DNA of 64,000 nt. Origin: Streptomyces sp. NBC_01235 (GTDB lineage: Bacteria; Actinomycetota; Actinomycetes; Streptomycetales; Streptomycetaceae). The position numbers and the translations under genes are program-made. Below are positions 18,946 through 26,320 of the stretch, one piece after another (position 1 is the first letter of the stretch; each line of letters opens with the position of its first letter). Location: contig NZ_CP108513.1 in the NCBI RefSeq assembly GCF_035989285.1, positions 2,480,001-2,544,000 on the forward strand, read 5' to 3'. The notes beneath the pieces were generated by a model. The model had not been told where the DNA came from. It saw nothing but the letters and a program-made list of their open reading frames with translations, and ran no database searches.

Positions 18946-19547
18946 TGCGCCGCCCCCTGAGTGGTGGTCAGCAGGCGCTCGACGTACTTGGCGACGATGT
19001 CCACCTCGAGGTTGACCGGGTCGCCGGGCTGCTTGAGGCCGAGCGTGGTCAGGGCGAGCGTGGTGGGGATGAGGCTGACGGTGAAGTGGTCGGGGCCGGC
19101 GTCCACGACGGTGAGGCTGATGCCGTCGACGGTGATGGAGCCCTTCTCCACGACGTACCGGGCGAGGTCGGCGGGGAGCGAGATCTTGATGATCTCCCAG
19201 TTCTCGGAGGGCCTGCGCTCCAACACCGCGCCGGTGCCGTCGACATGGCCCTGCACGATGTGCCCGCCCAGGCGTGAGCCGACGGCGGTGGGGCGTTCGA
19301 GGTTGACGCGGGAGCCGACGCCGAGGGCGCCGAGGCTGGAGCGGTTCAGGGTCTCCGCCATGACGTCGGCGGTGAACTCGTCGCCCTCGTGTTCGACGAC
19401 GGTGAGACAGACCCCGTTCACGGCGATGGAGTCGCCGTGCTTCGCGCCGTCGGTCACGACGGGGCCGCGCAGCCGGAAGCGGGAGGCGTCGCCGAGGTTC
19501 TCGACGGCGGTGACCTCACCCAGCTCTTCGACGATTCCGGTGAACAC
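18942..19547 (-). CDS. ribE: riboflavin synthase alpha subunit
   Basis: 201 residues made of two similar lumazine-binding barrels, each starting with the same pattern ([12 protein letters not shown] at 1 and [16 protein letters not shown] near 98). Dismutates two lumazines to riboflavin. Translation starts at GTG 19547 after GGAGGACCCGGGAA. It is first in the operon ribE-ribM-ribAB-ribH and follows the FMN riboswitch, so it is shut down when FMN is plentiful. Confidence 0.97.
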   Translation of the reverse strand: MFTGIVEELGEVTAVENLGDASRFRLRGPVVTDGAKHGDSIAVNGVCLTVVEHEGDEFTADVMAETLNRSSLGALGVGSRVNLERPTAVGSRLGGHIVQGHVDGTGAVLERRPSENWEIIKISLPADLARYVVEKGSITVDGISLTVVDAGPDHFTVSLIPTTLALTTLGLKQPGDPVNLEVDIVAKYVERLLTTTQGAAQ

Positions 19548-19642
19548 TTCCCGGGTCCTCCTGCCTCTTCGGGCACGGACTCCGGGGCCTGTCGATGACG
19601 ACAGCTTGTACGGGCAACGGCACCGAGGGCGACGCCGGACAG

Positions 19643-19660
19643 ACTCGTCCGCGGACGAGT
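19643..19660 (-). promoter_or_regulatory. 18-bp palindrome between FMN aptamer and ribE
   Basis: ACTCGTCCGCGGACGAGT is a perfect palindrome lying 96 bases upstream of the ribE start, just after the aptamer on the transcript. It could be part of the riboswitch expression platform or a protein site. A typical T-rich terminator is not visible here, so control may be at translation. Confidence 0.5.
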
Positions 19661-19695
19661 ATGTATACGGCGGCGCGCACGAATGCCCGCCCGCC

Positions 19696-19822
19696 GCGCA
19701 CTGCCTCCCATCCGGACTTTAACCGTCGGTCCAGGAATTTCACCTGGTCAACCGGCCGCTGGAAGCGACCGGGTCGCGGACTGTAACCGCCGGTTCGGAC
19801 TTTCACCGACCCCGGAGTGCGC
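19696..19822 (-). promoter_or_regulatory. FMN riboswitch (RFN element)
   Basis: Read on the minus strand. Closing stem P1 pairs GCGCACT (19822-19816) with AGTGCGC (19702-19696). Inside are the hallmark segments: GGGTCGGTGAAAGTCCGAAC, CCGGCGGTTACAGTCCGCGA, TTGACCAGGTGAAATTCCTG and GACCGACGGTTAAAGTCCGG followed by ATGGGAGG. These match the conserved FMN-binding core. FMN binding represses the downstream ribE-ribM-ribAB-ribH operon. The leader continues 148 bases to the ribE start. Confidence 0.97.
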
Positions 19823-19945
19823 TGCTTTTAGGTACAGGGTCAGTGTGCCACGGCCGACAGTGGTCCATACAGGTGAACGGTGTGGAGTGGCTCACAGGTC
19901 GTCAGTCCCGGATCGAGCCGGGCCCGATCCCGGGCCGGCCCCCAC

Positions 19946-19970
19946 ACCATTGACGTGTTGGTCTAGTCCT
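19946..19970 (+). promoter_or_regulatory. chitinase-type promoter element (DasR box) with no chitinase gene
   Basis: ACCATTGAC (19946-19954), four bases, then TGGTCTAGTCCT (19959-19970). The same two blocks with a five-base gap occur in the chitinase promoter at 5205-5230. The element points to the right and lies 104 bases before the ECF41 sigma gene. From memory, S. coelicolor has a chitinase gene (SCO1444) beside its rib genes, so this looks like the surviving promoter of a lost chitinase gene, now in front of the sigma factor. Confidence 0.7.
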
Positions 19971-20073
19971 TTCTAGGGTCTGCGGTGTGCGGCCCGGTGG
20001 CGGTGACGACGGCCCTTGCCCGCCGCCGGGTCTCCTCGATCCGGCCGGTCGGGGGTTCTGGCAGGGTGATCAC

Positions 20074-20961
20074 ATGACGACCGCGAGCGCCGACGAGTTC
20101 GAGGCCCACCGCTCCCGGCTGTTCGGGCTGGCCTACCGGATGCTGGGCTCGGCCCACGAGGCCGAGGACGCGGTCCAGGACGCCTACCTGCGGTTCAGCG
20201 GGGCCGACCGCGCGGACATCACGTATCCGGCGGCCTGGCTGGCGAAGACCGTCACCAACCTCTGTCTGAGCCGGCTGACCTCGGCCCGGGCGCGGCGCGA
20301 GAGCTACGTCGGGACGTGGCTGCCGGAGCCGGTCCTCACCTCGGACGGCGCGCTCGGCCCCCTGGAGTCGGCGGAGCAGCGCGACGCGGTGTCGCTCGCG
20401 ATGCTGGTGCTGCTGGAGCGGCTCACGCCCACGGAACGGGCGGTGTACGTGCTGCGGGCGGCGTTCGCGTACGGGTACCGGGAGATCGCCGAGGTGCTCG
20501 ACCTGAGCGAGGCCAACTGCCGCCAGCTGTACCGGCGGGCCGAACAGCGGCTGACGGCGGCGGAGCGGCGCTTCGAGGCGGCTCCCGCGCGGCAGGAGGA
20601 GCTGGTGGCCTCGTTCGTCACGGCCGCGCGGGACGGGGACCTCGCCACGCTGGAGCAGGTGCTCGCGGCCGACGTCACCTGGTGGAGCGACGGCGGAGGC
20701 CGGGTCACCGCGGCCCTGCGGCCGATCGAGGGACGCGAGAAGGTCCTGCGCTTCCTGGCCGGCGCGTTCCGGGGTTTCGCGGCCGGTCTCACCTTCACGG
20801 CCACCGAACTCAACGGCGCGCCGGGCCTGCTCGTCCGGGACGGCGACGCCCTGGTGGCCACGCTCGGGTTCGACTACCGCGACGGGGAGGTCAGGGGCGT
20901 GCGGGCGGTACTGAATCCTGACAAGCTGGACTTCGTCGAGCGTCAGCTCGGGCGGGCGTAG
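20074..20961 (+). CDS. ECF41-type (SigJ-like) RNA polymerase sigma factor
   Basis: 295 residues. Sigma-2 (about 8-75, with RLFGLAYRMLGSAHEAEDAV), linker with WLPEP at 82-86, sigma-4 (about 112-165) and a C-terminal SnoaL-like domain (about 172-295). DGGGR at 206-210 and NPDKL at 281-285 are the conserved ECF41 extension motifs. In this group the extension, not an anti-sigma protein, controls activity. The ATG at 20074 is weakly supported by GGGTGATCAC. The adjacent oxidoreductase gene with an ECF41-type promoter is its expected target. Confidence 0.95.
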   Translation: MTTASADEFEAHRSRLFGLAYRMLGSAHEAEDAVQDAYLRFSGADRADITYPAAWLAKTVTNLCLSRLTSARARRESYVGTWLPEPVLTSDGALGPLESAEQRDAVSLAMLVLLERLTPTERAVYVLRAAFAYGYREIAEVLDLSEANCRQLYRRAEQRLTAAERRFEAAPARQEELVASFVTAARDGDLATLEQVLAADVTWWSDGGGRVTAALRPIEGREKVLRFLAGAFRGFAAGLTFTATELNGAPGLLVRDGDALVATLGFDYRDGEVRGVRAVLNPDKLDFVERQLGRA

Positions 20962-20968
20962 CAAGGAC

Positions 20969-20996
20969 TGTCACATCTGGCGGGGGCTGTTCGGTC
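20969..20996 (+). promoter_or_regulatory. ECF41-dependent promoter for the oxidoreductase gene
   Basis: TGTCACA at 20969-20975, a 16-base spacer, then CGGTC at 20992-20996. The known ECF41 target consensus is TGTCACA, 16 bases, CGTC. It lies in the 93-base gap between the sigma gene and the oxidoreductase, about 60 bases before its ATG. Confidence 0.8.
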
Positions 20997-21054
20997 TCAG
21001 TCGGCGGAGGGCGTTCCGGCCGGGGGCGTCCGGTGTCCGAAGGAGCTGAACAGC

Positions 21055-21798
21055 ATGACCACGATCCTGGTGACCGGCGGCAGTGGGACCCTCGGGCGGC
21101 TCGTCACCGAGCGGCTGCGGGCGGACGGGCACGAGGTGCGGGTGCTGAGCCGGCACACCGAACCGTACGCCGTCGACCTGCGGGAGGGCGGTGCCGGGCT
21201 GGACGCGGCCGTCGCGGGCGTGGACACGATCGTGCACTGCGCGAGCACGCCGCGCGGGGGTGACGAGCAGGCGGCCGCGAACCTGATCGCCGCGGCCCGC
21301 GAGGCCGGGGTGAGGCACCTCGTCTACATCTCGATCGTCGGGGTGGACCGGGTGCCGTTCGGCTACTACAGGGCGAAGCTCGCCGTGGAGCGGCTGGTGC
21401 AGGAGTCGGGGCTGGGCTGGACCGTGCTGCGGGCGACCCAGTTCCACGACCTGCTGGTCCAGGTGTTCGGGACGCTGGCCAAGGTGCCGGTGATGGTCCT
21501 GCCGGCCGGGGTGAGCGACCAGCCGGTGGAGGTGGCGGAGGTCGCGGACCGGCTCGCGGCGCTGGCGGCGGGCGCGCCGGCGGGGCGGGTGGACGACATG
21601 GCCGGGCCCGAGGTGCGCACGTTCGAGTCGCTGGCCCGAGCGTTCCTGAAGGCGCGCGGCAGGAGACGGGCGGTGGTGAACGTCCCGCTGTGGGGCGCCG
21701 CCTACCGGGGCTTTCGCGCCGGCGGTCACCTGGCGCCGGAACGTGCCGTGGGGAAAGGGACGTTCGAGGAGTACCTGACGAAGCACATCAGGCACTGA
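21055..21798 (+). CDS. NAD(P)-binding NmrA-like oxidoreductase/epimerase, ECF41 target
   Basis: 247 residues, atypical short-chain dehydrogenase of the NmrA/SDR type. The nucleotide loop is ILVTGGSGTLGRLVTERL (GxxGxxG). There is no YxxxK triad in canonical form (YYRAKLAVERL is the nearest), so it could bind cofactor as a sensor or act on an unknown substrate. GAAGGAGCTGAACAGC before the ATG is a strong ribosome site. ECF41 genes are typically next to a carboxymuconolactone decarboxylase, oxidoreductase or epimerase that they transcribe; this fits the oxidoreductase class. Confidence 0.9.
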   Translation: MTTILVTGGSGTLGRLVTERLRADGHEVRVLSRHTEPYAVDLREGGAGLDAAVAGVDTIVHCASTPRGGDEQAAANLIAAAREAGVRHLVYISIVGVDRVPFGYYRAKLAVERLVQESGLGWTVLRATQFHDLLVQVFGTLAKVPVMVLPAGVSDQPVEVAEVADRLAALAAGAPAGRVDDMAGPEVRTFESLARAFLKARGRRRAVVNVPLWGAAYRGFRAGGHLAPERAVGKGTFEEYLTKHIRH

Positions 21799-22056
21799 CC
21801 CGCCCCACACTCTTGCGGGCCGCTCGCCGGCGCGTGCCCCGAACCCTGCGGGCCGCCGACCTGTGCGGGCCGAGAGGTTCCGGTCCCTCGCTCGCACATC
21901 CCGAGAGGTTCCGGTCCCCTCGCCGGCGTGCGCCGGCCCCCGCCGGCCGGCGCGGGCCGACAGACTCCGACCGTTCACCGCCGCGCCCCACACCGACGCC
22001 CCCCAACAGGCTTCAGCCCCTTCACCGAAGCACCCGGAACGGCTCCAGTCCCCTCG

Positions 22057-23244
22057 CTAGCGCGTCCCGAACAGTTGCTCCTGGGCGGACTCGCGGGCCG
22101 TCAGGAGCGCGCCGCGCAGGACCGCACCGCCGCCGAGGGCGCTGGGGCGGACCTCCGTGGGGAGGGGCGCCATACGGCGGAGCCGCTGGGCCACCCGGCT
22201 CGCGAGCACCTCGCCGCCGGCCTGTCCGACCTCGCCGCCGAGGACCACGCAGCCGGGGTCCAGGACGGCGACCACGGAGGCGACACCAAGGGCGAGTCGG
22301 TCGGCGAGAGCGTCGAGGAAGCGGTCGGCGGCACCGCCGGGAGCAGACGGCACCGCCTCCCGCACCAGCGCCGCCGCCACCGGCTCGGCGGAGTGCGCGC
22401 CGACCGCCGTCAGGCCGTGCTCCACCGCCAGTGCGGCGATCGCGGCCGAGCCGGCCAGGGAGTGGAAGCCGCCCTCGCAGTCCGTCGCCGAGGGCAGGCT
22501 GTTGGTGCCGGGGACCGGCAGGAAGCCGATCTCGCCGGTGCCGCCGGAGGCTCCGCGGCGCAGGACGCCGTCCAGGACCACGGCCGCGCCGATGCCGTGG
22601 CCCAGCCACAGCAGGACGAAGGTGTCGCGGTCCCGGGCGGCGCCCTCGCGCTGTTCGGCAAGTGCGGCGAGGTTGGTCTCGTTCTCGACGTGCGCGTGGG
22701 CGTGCGGGAACCGTTCCTGGAGGGCGGCCACCAGGCGGCGGTGCCACTCGGGCAGGCCGCCGGAGTCGCGGAGTTCACCGCCCGCCGGGTCGATCAGGCC
22801 GGGCGCGCCGATGCCGAGGGTGTGCAGCCGGTCGGCCCCGGCCTCCTTCGCCGTCCGCTCGACCAGCGTGACCGCCTGCTCCACGGCCGTCCCGGTGCCG
22901 GTGTCCCCGCCGATCGGCACGAACGCCTCGGCGAGCACCCGGCCGACGAGGTCGGAGACGAGCACTCCGACCCCCTCGGTGCGCACGTCCAGCGCGGCCA
23001 GGTGGGCGCGGTCGGCGACGATGCCGTAGAGCCTGGCGTTGGGCCCGCGGCGCTGCTCGCCCGCCTCGCCGACGACCTCGATCAGGCCAGAAAGGGTGAG
23101 GCGTTCGACGAGGTCGGCGACCGTGGGCCGGGACAGGCCGGTGAGCTGCTTCAACTGCCCTGCCGTCAACGGGCCTTCGTGTTGCAACAGCCGCAGGGCG
23201 AGCCGGTCGTTGATGGCCCGGGCGGTGCTCGGGGATGCGGGCAT
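22057..23244 (-). CDS. ROK-family transcriptional regulator
   Basis: 395 residues. The N-terminal winged HTH (about 8-75, LTGLSRPTVADLVERLTLSG) is followed by a ROK sugar-kinase-like domain with LGIGAPGLIDPAGGEL and LVVLDPG-like VAVLDPGCVVLGGEVG. The zinc motif of catalytic ROK kinases (CxCGxxGC) is replaced by DCEGGFHSLAG, so it is a regulator rather than a kinase. It is divergent from an MFS transporter, with a palindrome between them, so it probably represses that transporter in response to a sugar. GGAGGATTCCCGCC precedes ATG. The 258 bases downstream (21799-22056) hold only short GC-rich direct repeats of GAGGTTCCGGTCCC type. Confidence 0.92.
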   Translation of the reverse strand: MPASPSTARAINDRLALRLLQHEGPLTAGQLKQLTGLSRPTVADLVERLTLSGLIEVVGEAGEQRRGPNARLYGIVADRAHLAALDVRTEGVGVLVSDLVGRVLAEAFVPIGGDTGTGTAVEQAVTLVERTAKEAGADRLHTLGIGAPGLIDPAGGELRDSGGLPEWHRRLVAALQERFPHAHAHVENETNLAALAEQREGAARDRDTFVLLWLGHGIGAAVVLDGVLRRGASGGTGEIGFLPVPGTNSLPSATDCEGGFHSLAGSAAIAALAVEHGLTAVGAHSAEPVAAALVREAVPSAPGGAADRFLDALADRLALGVASVVAVLDPGCVVLGGEVGQAGGEVLASRVAQRLRRMAPLPTEVRPSALGGGAVLRGALLTARESAQEQLFGTR

Positions 23245-23303
23245 GGCGGGAATCCTCCCACGGTGGTCGAGGGCTCCTGGCGGCGGTCGAAGCGCCCTCT
23301 ATT

Positions 23304-23324
23304 TATCAGGCAGGGTTCCTGATA
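23304..23324. promoter_or_regulatory. candidate ROK-regulator operator
   Basis: TATCAGG, seven bases, CCTGATA: a perfect 7-bp inverted repeat in an AT-rich island, unusual in this DNA, inside the 133-base gap between the divergent ROK and MFS genes. It would overlap the promoters of both genes. Operator role is inference. Confidence 0.6.
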
Positions 23325-23377
23325 GTTTACGACGGCATCGCGACGGCGCGGCGCTGGAGCCGGGAGGGACGGGGAGA

Positions 23378-24598
23378 ATGGTCGGAGTGGGCGAAGTGAT
23401 CCACGCACCGACGGAGGTACGGCGCGCCCGGTACGCCGTGGCGGCCGTGTTCACCGTGCACGGCGCGGTCACCGGCTCGTTCGCCACCCGCGTGCCGTGG
23501 ATCCAGGACCACGCCGGCGTGTCCACCGGCCAGCTCGGGTTCGCGCTCGCCTTCACGGCGTTCGGGGCCGCCTGCGCGATGCCGCTGGCCGGCTCGGTCA
23601 CCCACCGTTTCGGCAGCCGCGCGGCCCTGCGCGGGCTGCTCGCCCTGTGGACGCTGTCGCTTACGCTGCCCGCCCTCGCCCCGAACCTGTTCACCCTGTG
23701 CCTGGCGATGTTCGCCTACGGCGCCGCCGCGGGCATGGCCGACGTCGCGATGAACGCGCTCGGCGTGGAGGTGGAGCGGCTGCTGGGCAGGTCGATCATG
23801 TCGGGGCTGCACGGCATGTGGAGCGCGGGCGCCCTGATCGGCTCGGCCGGCGGGACGCTCGCCGCGCACCTGGGGTCGGACGCGCGCGTGCACCACGCGC
23901 TGGCGGCGGCCGTCCTGACCGTCCTCGGTCTGCTGGTCTGCCGCTGGGTGCTGGACCTGCGGCCGGCCGAGGACGAGGAGCCGCCCCCGCGGTTCGCGCT
24001 ACCGCCCCGCTCGGCGCTGCTGATCGGCGCGGTCGGGTTCTGCGCGGTGTTCGCGGAGGGCGCGAGCCTGGACTGGTCGGCGGTGTACCTGCGCGACCGG
24101 CTCGACTCGTCGGCCGGCCTGGCGGCGGCCTGCACGACCGGCTTCATGTTCACGATGGCGGTGGCCCGGATCGCGGGCGACGCGGTGGTGAACCGGTTCG
24201 GCGCGGTGCGTACCGTGCGGGCAGGCGGTGTCCTCGCCGCACTGGGCGGGCTGCTGATCGTCGTCGCGGGGCACCCGGTGGTGGCGATCGGCGGGTTCGG
24301 ACTGATGGGGCTGGGCATCGCGGTCGTCGTGCCGCTGTGCTTCGCCGCGGCCGGGCACAGCGGGCCGAACCCGAGCCAGGCCATCGCGGGCGTCGCGACG
24401 ATCACGTACACCTCCGGGCTGATCGCCCCGAGCCTGATCGGCGGGGTGGCGCAGGCGACCAGCCTGATGGTGTCGTTCTGTGTGGTGACGGTGCTGGCCT
24501 GCGGCCTCGCGGTGTTCGCGGGTGTGCTGCGCGGCGGTGGGCGGACGGGCGCGAAGGTCAGTCCGCAGGCCGCAGCAGTGCCCGACCCGCGGCCCTGA
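23378..24598 (+). CDS. major facilitator superfamily transporter
   Basis: 406 residues with about twelve membrane segments. MFS motifs are seen at GSVTHRFGSRAALRGLLAL (loop 2-3) and [20 protein letters not shown] (loop 8-9). The sequence resembles sugar or multidrug exporters of the FucP/YbjJ-like group. GGGAGGGACGGGGAGA precedes the ATG at 23378; ATG is preferred over a GTG shortly after. The divergent ROK regulator suggests a sugar or sugar-derived substrate. The 3' end overlaps the convergent thioesterase gene by 41 bases. Confidence 0.92.
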   Translation: MVGVGEVIHAPTEVRRARYAVAAVFTVHGAVTGSFATRVPWIQDHAGVSTGQLGFALAFTAFGAACAMPLAGSVTHRFGSRAALRGLLALWTLSLTLPALAPNLFTLCLAMFAYGAAAGMADVAMNALGVEVERLLGRSIMSGLHGMWSAGALIGSAGGTLAAHLGSDARVHHALAAAVLTVLGLLVCRWVLDLRPAEDEEPPPRFALPPRSALLIGAVGFCAVFAEGASLDWSAVYLRDRLDSSAGLAAACTTGFMFTMAVARIAGDAVVNRFGAVRTVRAGGVLAALGGLLIVVAGHPVVAIGGFGLMGLGIAVVVPLCFAAAGHSGPNPSQAIAGVATITYTSGLIAPSLIGGVAQATSLMVSFCVVTVLACGLAVFAGVLRGGGRTGAKVSPQAAAVPDPRP

Positions 24599-25016
24599 AG
24601 GCGTCGCTCCACGGCGTGGGGCGCAGGGTGCCCGCGTCGAGGCGCACCAGGACGCGGGTGCCCCGCGCGTACGTGGTGGCGCCTTCCGCCGAGCAGAACC
24701 GGAAGCCGTACGTCAGGCCCGTGGTGCCCAGCCGGTCCAGCCAGAGGTGGACGGCGTAGGCGCCGGTGCGGGTCACCGGGGCCTCGTAGCCGATCAGCAG
24801 TTCCTTCACCACGTTGCAGGCGTCCCCGGCGCTCGCCCAGTCGCCCTCGAAGCGCACCCCGTTGGCCTGCCAGAACTCCGTCCAGGCCCGCTCGACGAGC
24901 AGCGGGTAGCGGGCGTTGTGCAGCATGCCGAGCGCGTCCAGGTCGTCGAAGTGGACGGTGACGGGGATCAGCCGGCCGTAGGACAGAGCGGGGGCGGTCG
25001 GGGCTTCGGCGGTCAC
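24558..25016 (-). CDS. hotdog-fold acyl-CoA thioesterase (4-hydroxybenzoyl-CoA type)
   Basis: 152 residues. Hydrolyses acyl-CoA thioesters. VTVHFDDLDALGMLHNARYP is the family signature, with the Asp-Asp-Leu-Asp pattern at the catalytic position. Translation starts at GTG 25016 after GGGAG. It stands alone, convergent with the MFS gene and divergent from the truncated permease. The physiological substrate is unknown. Confidence 0.9.
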   Translation of the reverse strand: MTAEAPTAPALSYGRLIPVTVHFDDLDALGMLHNARYPLLVERAWTEFWQANGVRFEGDWASAGDACNVVKELLIGYEAPVTRTGAYAVHLWLDRLGTTGLTYGFRFCSAEGATTYARGTRVLVRLDAGTLRPTPWSDAFRAAGRALLRPAD

Positions 25017-25144
25017 GGGCGGGGCTCCCTTACATGTACGGGACAACGACCCCCATCCTACGCGTTGACTAAGCGGTCGCTCACCCTCTGGTTTCACGGG
25101 AGTGCTCCGGACATCCGCATCCCCGACGAAAGCGAACCCGCTCC

Positions 25145-25723
25145 ATGGATCTTGGCGTCCGCTGGAAACTGCACGGCGGCGGACGCACCCCGGCGCCCGG
25201 GGCGGTGGTCCGCCCCGGCGAGCGGCTCTCCTGGCCCCGCACGGCCGGGCTCGGCGCCCAGCACGTGGTGGCGATGTTCGGGGGGAGTTTCGTGGTGCCC
25301 GTTTTGATGGGTCTGGACCCCAACCTCGCCGTCATGATGTCCGGCGTCGCGACCGTGATCTTCCTGCTCGCGACCCGCGGCCGGATGCCCAGCCACCTCG
25401 GGTGCCCCCTGTCCTTCGTGGGCGTGGCCGCGGTCATCCGGGCGCAGGGCGGGACGAGCGCCACGGTCACCGGCGCGGTGTTCGTGGTCGGAGCCGCGCT
25501 GTTCGTCCTCGGGCCGGCCGTGCGGCGGTTCGGGGCGCGGATCATCCACGCCCCGATGCCGCCGATCGTGACGGGCGCGGTCGTGATGCTGATCGGATTC
25601 AGCCGCGCGCAGGTCACGGCCACCGCCTACTGGCCTCAGGACCAGTGGACGGCCCTGCTGGTCATGGCGTTCACCGGTCTGGCGGTGGTCCAGTCGAGGA
25701 CCTGGGACTCGGTGTGGCGGTAG
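25145..25723 (+). pseudogene. truncated uracil/xanthine permease (NCS2 family)
   Basis: 192 residues, against about 450-480 for the family. The N-terminal part is well preserved: GLGAQHVVAMFGGSFVVPVL, MSGVATVIFLLATRGRMPSH, GCPLSFVGVAAVIRAQGG and APMPPIVTGAVVMLIGF. It covers roughly the first six membrane segments; at LAVVQSRTWDSVWR it leaves homology and stops. The conserved second half with the substrate-binding motifs is gone and does not reappear downstream. This is a 3'-truncated, probably non-functional gene. The adjoining 25-bp repeat array begins 188 bases on. Confidence 0.85.
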
Positions 25724-25910
25724 AGGCTCGTGGACACGGCGGCCGCCCGCGGTTTCGTGGTGGTGGCACGGCCGGGCGGTGGCGTCGGCCTCGCGGGCGA
25801 GGGAGAAGCGGACGGGGACGGCGAAGGCGGGGGCGAGGGGGACAGGAGCGTCGCGCTCGCCTCCGGGCGGGCCCGGTCGGTGCGGCGTCCGTCGTCGCCG
25901 TCGTCCCGGT

Positions 25911-26135
25911 CGGCGAGCGCGCTCAGCGTCCCGGTCGGCGAGCGCGCTCAGCGTCCCGGACGGCGAGCGCGCTCAGCGTCCCGGACGGCGAGCGCGCTCA
26001 GCGTCCCGGACGGCGAGCGCGCTCAGCGTCCCGGACGGCGAGCGCGCTCAGCGTCCCGGACGGCGAGCGCGCTCAGCGTCCCGGACGGCGAGCGCGCTCA
26101 GCGTCCCGGACGGCGAGCGCGCTCAGCGTCCCGGT
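25911..26135 (+). repeat. tandem array of nine 25-bp repeats
   Basis: The unit is CGGCGAGCGCGCTCAGCGTC then CCGGA, starting at 25911, 25936, and so on to 26111. The first two and the last copies end CCGGT; the other six are identical. Because 25 is not a multiple of three, all three forward frames cycle through the same 25-residue peptide and remain open across the array. On the minus strand each frame meets a TGA within three units. The flanks 25724-25910 and 26136-26320 hold no convincing forward gene. Confidence 0.97.
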
Positions 26136-26219
26136 CGCGGCGCCCAGGGCGACCACGACCGAGACGACGGCGACCATGACACCGCGCCGGTCGGCCCGCC
26201 GCTCACGTAAGCCTGGCAC
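26073..26219 (-). CDS. possible small membrane protein ending in the repeat array
   Basis: 48 residues from GTG 26219, which has GGAGGGGGAACAGCACG before it, a strong ribosome site. A single helix (VMVAVVSVVVALGAATGTL, about 14-32) follows a basic N-terminus. The last 15 residues come from the repeat array, where a TGA closes the frame. Codon 4 is TTA, rare in Streptomyces and dependent on bldA tRNA. It may be the intact start of a longer gene whose end was overrun by repeat expansion, or a chance frame. Confidence 0.4.
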   Translation of the reverse strand: MPGLRERRADRRGVMVAVVSVVVALGAATGTLSALAVRDAERARRPGR

Positions 26220-26320
26220 CGTGCTGTTCCCCCTCCCGCGTGACGGGCCCGTTCCCCCGTTCCGGGGAAGCGTCGGGCCCGCCGACACGCGGGCCGGCCC
26301 AGGACTGCGAACCTGCCCCC

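Noticed and set aside
25911..26135. Array considered as CRISPR or as a repetitive protein gene
   Set aside because: Units are contiguous with no spacers, so not CRISPR. A protein is unlikely because all three frames give the same peptide and no start signal is convincing.
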